The position numbers and the translations under genes were made by a program. Under the pieces are notes generated by a model. That model was given only the letters and a program-made list of their open reading frames with translations, ran no database searches and had not been told where the DNA came from. 64,000 nucleotides of DNA from NCBI GenBank assembly GCA_947561585.1, contig CANNZV010001119.1:116772-180771 (forward strand). The letters are read 5' to 3'. Shown in pieces: positions 36,789 through 46,400 of the stretch (positions are counted from its first letter, which is position 1; every line of letters starts with the position of its first letter). This DNA comes from Caprella mutica (Eukaryota > Arthropoda > Malacostraca > Amphipoda > Caprellidae).

Positions 36789-37114
36789 AAGACTGCAGAC
36801 ACTGAGACAGGAAGGATATCTTTTTCTCATTCTCAGTAGCTAGTTACATTCCAGTTTGCAAAGCATGCACAATCAGTCTCCAGATATTTATTTTTTTGGG
36901 CTATTTATCTCCAAAGATAATCAAATTTCTCTCCAAAATGAATTAAATGATCAAAAAATCTCAGAATACTCTCCACTAATTACATGTAAACATAGGAATT
37001 AATTAGGAAATTGTCACCGGATAATTCAGGAGACTAATTTGAGTAATTTCAATACCTCAACAGTCGCCGGATAAACTTCACAACTTCATGCCTTTTTTGC
37101 CAGTCTGCAGCCAG

Positions 37115-37341
37115 CCAGGTAAAATTGTATGTCTCATAAACTCACCATTTGTCTCTCCAGTTCTCTCCAAAATTTAACAAATTCTCTCCAAAATGATCAA
37201 ATTATCATTAATTCTCTCCAAAATAACATTGTAGCATAGGAGAAAAATAGAAAAAACTCGCCATTTGCAATTGAAGGGCTCAAAATAACTGTCACAAACT
37301 CGCCATTAAAATGGCGAGTTTGGACATGCTATATTACTTGG
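37115..37341. mobile_element. 227-bp family MITE, copy 1
   Basis: Ends CCAGGTAA and TTACTTGG, perfect 8-bp target duplication GCAGCCAG (37107-37114, 37342-37349). Exactly 227 bp, as are the copies at 38214 (opposite strand) and 49010. Confidence 0.88.
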
Positions 37342-37386
37342 GCAGCCAGTCTGCAGAATATGGAACATTTCTCCAAGACTCTCTGC

Positions 37387-37529
37387 CCAGACTGCAGGAA
37401 CTGGTAAACTGTTCTCCAAGAAATCCTCTATTTTTGCTTCTGTTCTCAGTAAAATACATGTAAACATAGGAGGAAATTAAGGATTGTTCGCACAGAAAAT
37501 GTTAAAAAGTCCCATATTCTGCAGACTGG
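37387..37529. mobile_element. 143-bp family MITE, copy 1
   Basis: Starts CCAGACTGCAGG, ends CTGCAGACTGG, perfect 8-bp duplication CTCTCTGC (37379-37386, 37530-37537). Confidence 0.88.
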
Positions 37530-37715
37530 CTCTCTGCAGGAGTTTTTGATTGAATTTTTAGAAATTGGAGATCTCTGCGGGAGATCTTGAATTAATTCCT
37601 ATGTTACCATTAATTTAGCTGCGGGAGATTTTGAATTAATTCCTATGTTACCATTAATTTAGCTGCGGGAGATTCTGAATCTGCTACGGAGAGTCAGAGA
37701 GTAACTGTCTCTCAA

Positions 37716-37894
37716 CCAGTCTGCAGAAACTGGTAAAGTGTTCGTAGAGATCTCTTATTTTGTTTGTAGCAAAATTAATGTAAATATAGGGATTAATTCA
37801 AAAGTGTTCGTAGCAAAATTAATGTAAATATAGGAATTACTTCAAAATTGTTCGGAGAGAATATCCCAAATATCTCACATATTCTGCAGACTGG
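37716..37894. mobile_element. 179-bp MITE
   Basis: Starts CCAGTCTGCAGAAACTGG, ends ATTCTGCAGACTGG, perfect 8-bp duplication TCTCTCAA (37708-37715, 37895-37902). It holds a short internal direct repeat around GTTCGTAGCAAAATTAATG. Confidence 0.87.
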
Positions 37895-38071
37895 TCTCTC
37901 AAATTAAAATCTCTGCGGGAGAAGACACATTCTGAAGACTGGGTCTGCAGAATCAGAATGTGTCTCTTCTCCCGCAGTCCGTAGAGATTTTAATTTGAGA
38001 GACAGTTACAGTGAGTTACTCAGTTACTCTCTGACTCTCAGTAGCAGATTCAGAATCTCCTGCAGCTAAAT

Positions 38072-38460
38072 CCAGACTGCAGGAACTGGTAAATTGTTCT
38101 CCAAGAAATCATCTATTTTGGCTTCTGTTCTCAGTAAAATACATGTAAATAACTAAATATAGGAGGAAATTAAGGATTGTTCGCACAGAAAATGTTAAAA
38201 ATGTCCCATATTCCCAAGTAATGAAGCATGTCCAAACTCGCCATTTTAATGGCGAGTTTGTGACAGTTATTTTGAGCCCTTCAATTGCAAATGGCGAGTT
38301 TTATCTATTTTTCTCCTATGCTACAATGTTATTTTGGAGAGAATTAATGATAATTTGATCATTTTGGAGAGAAATTGTTGAATTTTGGAGAGAGCTGGAG
38401 AGAGAAATGGTGAGTTTATGAGACATACTATTTTACTTGGCGGCATGTTCTGCAGACTGG
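38072..38460. mobile_element. 143-bp family MITE with nested insertion
   Basis: Starts CCAGACTGCAGG, ends CTGCAGACTGG, perfect 8-bp duplication AGCTAAAT (38064-38071, 38461-38468). It is split by the 227-bp element at 38214-38440. Confidence 0.87.
38214..38440. mobile_element. 227-bp family MITE, copy 2
   Basis: CCAAGTAA to TTACTTGG, 227 bp, inverted relative to copy 1, so the two copies could form a long hairpin about 870 bases apart. The flanking duplication has decayed (CCATATTC before, CGGCATGTTC after). Confidence 0.82.
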
Positions 38461-38640
38461 AGCTAAATTAATGGTAACATAGGGATTAATTCAAAATCTC
38501 CCGCAGCTAAATTAATGGTAACAAAGGAATTAATTCAAGATCTCTCGCAGAGATCTCAAATTTCTAAAATTCAATCAAAAACTCCCATATTCTTCCATAT
38601 TCTGCAGACTGGCAAGTTTTTTGCAGTCTTGCAGACTGTG

Positions 38641-39088
38641 TTACCCATTACATTCTATGAAGCTACTGAGAATAACTAACGTAATAACATACTTCTTCTT
38701 TTCGTTGCTTTGAACCAAAGACCACCTATTAAAGCTGTTGAATAACCAGGTTGGTTATTCCGTTCTGCCTGCAGCCTGGAAACTTCTAGGTTTTAAACAA
38801 TATTAAAAGGTATGAACAATTCAATCAAAAAGTGGTAAGATAGTTAATTGATATACGAGACAAAAAATATATAATTTTAAATAAAACAAGAGATAACATA
38901 TTTTAACAATATATACAATCTAATACAGACACAACTACCAGGTTTTCTTGAGTCTTCCACTAATAACGTACTTCGATAGCAGAACTTTTTATAGCAGAAA
39001 AGTATCAGTATCATATTCGCAGAGTAGGGCCATTCGCAACGGCACTCTAACTCGCATCGATTTGACACCCTCATCATAATAACTCCAG
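38641..39088. other. Non-coding spacer before P element
   Basis: No gene seen. It holds a small palindrome GAATAACCAGGTTGGTTATTC-like region near 38748 and ends with the 7-bp duplication ACTCCAG (39082-39088) of the P element. Confidence 0.6.
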
Positions 39089-39120
39089 CACAGATCATTG
39101 AATATAGAAGATGTCCCACT
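39089..39120 (+). repeat. P-element terminal inverted repeat, 3' side
   Basis: 32 bp, CACAGATCATTG at the outer edge and GATGTCCCACT at the inner edge. It is an exact reverse complement of 50245-50276. Confidence 0.95.
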
Positions 39121-39184
39121 CCTACGTGGACACTAGTGGCCAAATAATCATTTCAGTCAGAGCGTATCAGCCAATCAGAGAGAG

Positions 39185-39198
39185 GCGTAACGTGACGT
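39185..39198. repeat. Subterminal inverted repeat of P element
   Basis: GCGTAACGTGACGT, 13 of 14 matching the complement of 50188-50201. It lies 96 bases inside this end, against 75 at the other. In P elements internal inverted repeats help transposition; a role here is inferred. Confidence 0.6.
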
Positions 39199-39678
39199 CA
39201 CATACTACGAGTATAAGTATATATATGTAACGGTCAGAGCTACATTTTCTTTTACTGCCATTAAGGGGGGACTGAGGTAGATATGGAAATAATAATTACG
39301 ATAAATTTACAGGTGAATTAAAGAAGTATATTTAATCAATAAATTTTTATTAAATAGAGATATGTTGTAGTTTCAACAATAACCAGGAAAATAAACTTTT
39401 TACATATAAAGTAAATCAAAAAAAAATATACCAAAACATTTACGAAATTTTGGATTTTTTTCAGAAACATGAGAAAAAAATAAATTACAAAAAAAAACCT
39501 TTAACTGAAGAAACAACTTCCTATATCTTGATACATTAATGGTAAATTTTTAATGACAAGATTAACTCAAACATCTAAATTAATATAGGCAGTAAAGTGA
39601 ATACCTTTTCATGAACATACACATACAAATTATGGGTAAAAGAAATTAACACACGCATATTTATTAGAAGACTAAATA

Positions 39679-39815
39679 GGGTAATAGGATAAGTTACGAA
39701 TTATTGGTCAGTTTCATAACTTCGGTCATAGAAAAAAATACTATATAATAATAATTTATACTTAATTGTAATTGTTACCCATGACAACTTCACGTATCAT
39801 GGATTACCAATTATA
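39679..39815. mobile_element. Decayed hairpin MITE fragment
   Basis: AAGTTACGAATTATTGGTCAG followed by CGGTCATA and a GGATTACCAATTATAAT loop matches the left arm and loop of the intact hairpin element at 55881-56113. The right arm is missing. The rest of 39199-39884 is AT-rich 3' non-coding sequence of the P element. Confidence 0.6.
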
Positions 39816-39884
39816 ATAAATTAATAAAATTTAATAATTATTATTAGCTATATAGTTTTTTGTATGCTGAAAAGATGCTAACAA

Positions 39885-40169
39885 TTAGACATGCATCAAT
39901 TTTTTTATTTTATCTGCTTCAGATTTGTTGACAAATTTTCTATTCAAATATTTTAAACTTTGATAAATCCTACATTTAATATAGAATTTAATAAAGAAAT
40001 CTAGAATAGATGGAGAACAAAATGTAGGTAACTGTGCATTTTCTTTAATTGCTTTGAACAGGATTTTGTCAAATCCAACATAATGTGCATAATGATGAAA
40101 ATAATAAAGAAAAAATTTCTCAAACAGTTTGACAGTTTCTAAGAAATGTTTCGAGCAATACTTCAAACC
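39885..40169 (-). pseudogene. Transposase C-terminal tail beyond in-frame TAG
   Basis: The frame of exon 4 stays open for 94 codons after the TAG at 40170-40172, ending at TAA (39885-39887). Its beginning, GLKYCSKHFLE, resembles the end of P/THAP9-type transposases, where the chain normally continues. So the TAG is most likely a disabling mutation. Stop-codon readthrough is possible but unsupported. Confidence 0.65.
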
Positions 40170-40454
40170 CTAAGACGAATTTGCATCATCGTACTCTTTG
40201 AAAGATAGAAAGAGATGGAAACTCAAATCTTGGGGTGTTAAATTATTTCTGCAATGTACACATATCTCAAAATCAGTCTTGAACTTTTTTTGGTGGAATT
40301 CAGTCAATTTCTTAAGTAAAAACCCACTGAAGTAGGCAGTACTGTCATCTGAAGACTCGAACTGCCCCCCTAGGACTGTCTTCTCTTTAAACTCCACTAT
40401 ATTGAACAAGTCGCAGGGAGGATTCAGAACAGATCTCTTTAGTGAAGGAGCTTC
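40170..40454 (-). CDS. P transposase exon 4
   Basis: The acceptor TTGTAG lies just before 40454, phase 0, joining cleanly to exon 3. It encodes about 94 residues with a CX2C pair (CVHC) and the segment AYFSGFLLKKL, the counterpart of a C-terminal motif in P-type transposases. It ends at TAG 40170-40172. Confidence 0.8.
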   Translation of the reverse strand, partial: EAPSLKRSVLNPPCDLFNIVEFKEKTVLGGQFESSDDSTAYFSGFLLKKLTEFHQKKFKTDFEICVHCRNNLTPQDLSFHLFLSFKEYDDANSS

Positions 40455-43400
40455 CTACAATGGAAAAAATTATCATTAATCATTTTATAGACATGAATAA
40501 TATCATTAATATGACAGTATATAATATTTATACATAGTTACACACTGAATAGATAATGTAAGAAATGTAACTTACAAAATTCATGAAATTCACAGCCTCA
40601 TCAGGTACATCAGTTACTTCACAGTTGCCAGTTTTAGGAGGTCTTACTAATGAAGCAACAGTCAGTCTGCTGTAAATTCTCATGAAGTCTTGAGCTGTTG
40701 GATATTTGCATTTACTTCTTATCCGTCCAAAAAATTGCTCTAGGAAGTCCTGGTTGAGATTTCTAGTTGGTAGGTATTTTGCTCCAAGTTCTGGTAGTTC
40801 TTCAGCCAGGGACAAAACGACGTTGATGCTCTGGAGCCATCCGGAAATGAAGCGGCATTTACGAGACTTGTTTAGCAAGTCAAGTCTACTCAGCCATTCT
40901 TTGGCTTGATGCAAGAAACTTATTGCTTTGGTGGCTTCAACATTTAATGGTCTACGCAGAAATACGCTATCTTTAGAATTTAATGAATTGAGTACATCGA
41001 ATATCCTATTTATCCAATGGCAATATGTACTAGTTGCAAGTGCGCTGGTCTCTATTTTATTACTTGCTACCATAAAATTCAAGGCAGCTGCAACAGAATG
41101 TGATAATACTTGGGCAGCAAGCTTAACTTTCATTCTGCTGCCAAATCTCAAATTAAATAAACATCTATTTGTCAACTTCGGAGCTAGTTTTAGAGAATTT
41201 AAGGAGTCCAGGTAATACAACTGTACTAGGTGATTCCAACTAGCTCTTCCTGCAGTCTTTGGAATGTGAACCCCTTTCTTGTTTTCAAGGAAATTTCTAC
41301 TGTTTTTCAGCAAATGAGGTGGATCTTTGAAGACGTAGTATTTTTTATCATTGAATATGAAAAACGGTCTGTCTTCTTTAACTCCAAGTAGTCTAAAAGT
41401 CTTCTCAAAATTGGAGCCCTGATCAGAGGTGACACCTTTCACCACAAAGCCAGCTTCTTCAGCAACAGTAATGGCTTGTCGGATGGTATCGTTCACTTGT
41501 CCACTTGGCATTACTGATTCTGTGAATACATATCCGATGGGATACTTCCATCTTTTGAATATACCAGCCATCATAACACACAAAACAGATGATGCAATTT
41601 TTTTGGTTTTTATGCTACCATCATCTTCATAACCATTAATCGATCCCGACTTTTCATCATACGAGAGACCAACTCTCAATGCCATCTCATCTATGAGCAG
41701 CATACACCATTTTTCCTTCTCTGAGGAAGGATTAACTTTCAATTTTAATAAATTTCCATTACTGCTATGAATTCCGGGTGTAGAATTGAATCTTTCAAGG
41801 TACCTTAAGAGAGTTGAATGAGATGGAAGCGAAAACATGTGTCTCAGGATACTGTATCCAATTTTGGATGACCCCACCAACATATTTGTAGCCATCCACT
41901 TTTGGTAATTAGAATATCTCATACTCTTCAGCTTTCTCCTGGTAAATTGAATTTTACACAGCTCCATTATGTACTTTCCTAAAATAGGGCCAAACATATC
42001 TTCAAATTTAGCTATAGACAATCTTCTATAGAGCCGTGTAGATTTCCTTTTAGCATAGACTCTTTTCCTCTGTCTGGGTTTAGGAACTTTGCTATTTTCA
42101 ACAAGGATGGGTGTGGACACTAATGAAGAAGTAAACAATCTTCTTTTACATTTTTTTTGGGGCACAGCCTGTTCCTGAAACAAGAAATCAATATTGTAAA
42201 ACAATAAATTTTAAATTGTACTAATATAATCAATATTTTCCTATATATATTATCATATACACAGTTAAGTTTATATGGTTATGGTCCACAAATAAACACT
42301 TACAGGTTGAATATCTTCCGATTTAAAGATGGTTGATATTTTTGGTTTCAAGTCTTTAGAACCATTTGGAAAAAAACCAGCAGAAGGTGCAACACAACTG
42401 TTGTTCATACCAGGTGATTCGCAGATGGGACTTACACCAGAAGGTGATTCGCAGATGGGACTTACACCAGAAGGTGATTCGCAGATGGGACTTACACCAG
42501 AAGGTGATTCGCAGATGGGACTTACACCAGAAGGTGATTCGCAGATGGGACTTACACCAGAAGGTGATTCGCAGATAGGACTCATGCGAGAAGATGCTGC
42601 AAGCCTTGGACTCATGTGAGAAGATGCTGCAAGCCTTGGACTCATGCGAGAAGATGCTGCAAGCCTTGGACTCCTGCGAGAAGATGCTGCAAGCCTTGGA
42701 CTCATGCGAGAAGATGCTGCAAGCCTTGGACTCATGCGAGAAGATGCTGCAAGCCTTGGACTCATGCGAGAAGATGCTGCAAGCCTTGGACTCGTGCGAG
42801 AAGATGCTGCAAGCCTTGGACTCATGCGAGAAGATGCTGCAAGCCTTGGACTCATGCGAGAAGATGCTGCAAGCCTTGGACTCATGCGAGAAGATGCTGC
42901 AAGCCTTGGACTCATGCGAGAAGATGCTGCAAGCCTTGGACTCATGCGAGAAGTTGCTGCAAGCCTTGGACTCATGCGAGAAGATGCTGCAAGCCTTGGA
43001 CTCATGCGAGAAGATGCTGCAAGCCTTGGACTCATGCGAGAAGATGCTGCAAGCCTTGGACTCATGCGAGAAGATGCTGCAAGCCTTGGACTCATGCGAG
43101 AAGATGCTGCAAGCCTTGGACTTGTAAGAGAAGATGCTGCAAGCCTTGGACTTGTAAGAGAAGATGCTGCAAGCCTTGGACTTGTAAGAGAAGATGCTGC
43201 AAGCCTTGGACTCATGCGAGAAGATGCTGCAAGCCTTGGACTCATGCGAGAAGATGCTGCAAGCCTTGGACTTATGCGAGAAGATGCTGCAAGCCTTGGA
43301 CTCATGCGAGAAGATGCTGCAAGCCTTGGACTTGTAAGAGAAGATGCTGCAAGCCTTGGACTTGTAAGAGAAGATGCTGCAAGCCTAGCATGTTGTGGAG

Positions 43401-46400
43401 TTACATTAGAAGGAGATGCTGCCCGGTTGGGAGTAATAGGATGCTGCCCAACTGAAAGAGAAAAAAATAGAATGTACTTAATATTTATATTATTAGCAGC
43501 TAATTTCCATGATTTTAACCCTTTTGCGCCAACTTTTATCCTGAGTTCATTATGAGTAATAATGAATTTCTTAAACAATATTTATGTACTTGTACCTTAC
43601 TTTAATCTATTGATATAGTTTATATTTCAAACTTGTGATGGGAAAATATTTCCCACCAGTCGTGTACATCACAGACTATTAAGACAATACATTCCAACAC
43701 AATATGAATGTTACTAGTGGGACATATTAGCCCATTTGGCGCAAGAAGGTTAAAGTAGTTTGGCCAAGCCAAGGTACTTCTTTAATTGAGCATTTTGCTA
43801 TATCTGTTAATACAAACACAAATAAAATAGCCAATCAATAAACAGAAATAAGAACATTCAAATATAATGAACACAAAATAAAATTTATGATTAGGTATCA
43901 TAAATTTAAATATAAAGCTAAGAAAATTACTGTAAATAAACTGTCTTACATTTTATTAAACCGCTTAAAAAGAAACCATGAAAAGAATATCACAAAAGCT
44001 CATATAATATAAGAATGAGATGATAATTTGTAAAGTAGCTATTGTTTAAGAAAATATGCAACAAAATTAGTTCATTTTTTGTAAGTGGAATTTTACCAGT
44101 GGGACTTTCCACAGTGCAATTTTCCTTTGTGGAATTTCCCACAGAGGAAAATTGCTTAGTTTAGTATTAATAAGGTATAGAATTGTTACAGTAACACCCC
44201 CTTTTGTTTTATATAAATTTATTTTCAAATAATCATAATACTGCAATTCATAATTAATGTCACTATAATAATCAATAATGTATTTACTAATATTTAGTTC
44301 ATTTTCTTGTATCTATTTTCAACTTATATAGGCATTGAGTTGAGAGAAAATATGCAATAAAAGAATTATTAAAAGAGAGTCAAATAACAAAAAGTAGGAA
44401 TGAATGAAAGGTGAATAAATAGTCATCACAATTGAATTTGAGTAATCAAATAAATTAGGTAGCTTACATTGTGACCAAGAACAGTAACACAACACAGATT
44501 GTTCTACAAAACAAAGTCCTTCCAGTTGTTTTACAAAATATACTAGATAAATTTTCAGTAAACTTAACAAGAGGATCTTTCTAGTTTCTGAAATAACTGA
44601 AAATATGTTCGGTTTATATAAAGGGATGCGTGAACAGTTAAGAAATGAAAGCCTAAATTGAAATCAATAAAATATCTGTTTCCAATATATATTACCTTAG
44701 AGCCTTAGAAGACAATTTGGCAGTCTTTTAAATTATTTTTTGTCTGTCTCCAAATTGACCAGAGTTCTTTAAAATGTTTACAATAATTACATGTGAACAT
44801 AGAAATTAATTATAGGAAGTAGTCTCCAAGATATTCCATAAAATAAATATATTTTTTCAAAAATTATCACAAAACTATTTGGAGACATGGATGTGCTTTC
44901 TAAATTGTACAGTCCAGTTCTAAATTGTACAGTCCATACAAAAACTACATTAACAGTTTCATGTCTCATAATGGTTTCATATCAAAAGAAGTTAAGCGGC
45001 AAAAGATTAGAGATATTGAGTAATCAAATTTCTAGTCATGTTTTTCCTACAATTAGTTGTATTATATCTTGAAAGCAAAGAAAAGACATTATAATAACTC
45101 CTTTTTACCTATATTTGTCAAAATATTGAAAATCAGTGTCAGACCTAAAGCAGCAAAATACCAAGATTTCAAGCAAAAATTAACAAAGGAAATATTTCAA
45201 AATTTCAAGCAACTTTGACATAATATAGTTTAATATTCTCAAAGACTTTATTGTGAGGACAATTTATCTCCATAGATTTTTAAATCGGTCTCAAAAATAA
45301 CCAGAATTCTTCAAAATGTCACCAATACTTAGTGATAATTAGCTACATATAAACATAAAAATTAATTAGAGAATAGTCTCTAAGATGTATTAATGATATA
45401 ATTTCCCTCATAAAAGTATCCAAAGATTCATTCATTTTCTTGTCAATTACAACTATTAATTCCACTAATTCACAATTTCCTTCCATTTCACAATATGGTT
45501 CACCTTCACAAAATTGTTCTATTTCGCAAATTAGACATACTGCTAGTACCTACTAGGCTACCAGTCTGCAAAAGATGTACCTACTAGGCTACCAGTCTGC
45601 AGAAGATGCATGAAGTTGTGAAGTTTATCAGGTGACTATTGAGGCTTTGAAATTAGTCTCCTGAACTATCTGACACCAAGTTTCTAATTAATTTCTATGT
45701 TTAAAAGAATTATTGGAGAGTATTTTGAGATTTTTGGCCATTTTGGCTTGGCGTGAAAATATGAAATCTTTAGAGACATTTTTGTAGGCGAAAAATATCT
45801 TTGCACGATTTTGGAGACAATTTCCTTTTTAATTCTTATATTTACATATAATTCTTGAAGACATTGTAGAGAATTCTGGTTAATTTTGGAGACAGATATG
45901 AAAATCTTTGACTAATTGTCCTCAAAATAAGATCTTGGAGACAGATTTGACACACTGCAGATTGGCAGTCATATTTCAAAGTATGGACAAAAGTTGCCAG
46001 TATACTGATACTGCCAATACTGGCAACTTTTGAGAGATGAAATAAGTTGAAAAACCTGTAAATAATGAGTAAATCACTCTTAAAATAGTCTTCATAGATG
46101 CACATGCGTCACACATGATGCTGTTGTGATTGACGCATAAGGATGATTTCAAGTAGAGCTGTACCGATACTATCTGTATCGATACTCGTTATATCGGCCA
46201 TTTTTTAAGTATCGTTACTCGATTTCGGCAGATATTGATTCAAAATGCCGATACCACCGATACTATTAAAAAGTCTTATTTTATCTAAAATTTATTTATA
46301 ACATCTTTTATTGCTTTAGTTTCTATTGTTGAGAAAATATACGATGAATATCATCATAACTAACTAATTTTGTTTAAAGTGTGTTTTCTTAAGTTTAACG

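Larger units (their letters stand above)
37111..37942. mobile_element. 260-bp family MITE inside the outer copy
   Basis: Inserted in the first bases of the outer copy in the opposite orientation, with perfect 8-bp duplication GTCTGCAG (37103-37110, 37943-37950). It carries three later insertions; removing them leaves 259 bp, matching the copy at 48913-49408. Confidence 0.82.
37100..38612. mobile_element. 260-bp family MITE, outer copy
   Basis: Starts CCAGTCTGCAG and ends CTGCAGACTGG. Removing the insertions at 37111-37942 and 38072-38460 with their duplications leaves about 276 bp, near the roughly 260 bp of the other family copies. Flanking duplication is imperfect (CTTTTTTG before, GTTTTTTG three bases after the end). 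Confidence 0.7.
36851..38640. mobile_element. Nested stack of small 8-bp-TSD elements
   Basis: Outermost readable element starts CCAGTTTGCAAAGCATGC and ends near CTTGCAGACTG at about 38640. A related sequence on the opposite strand occurs in pieces near 45590-45720 and 47628-48410. It has been interrupted by the elements listed next. No coding capacity. Its own target duplication is not clean, so the outer limits are approximate. ATTCTCAGTAGCT (36829-36841) and its complement near 38660 hint at a further, older outer element. Confidence 0.6.

Noticed and set aside
38877..39143. 88-codon minus-strand frame
   Set aside because: It crosses the P-element terminal repeat into the flank; no recognisable domain.
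42329..43555. Long plus-strand frames of CKPWTHAR, MREDAASLGL or MLQALDSCEK repeats
   Set aside because: 30-bp period keeps all frames open. The minus-strand reading is joined to THAP and catalytic exons by matching splice sites.
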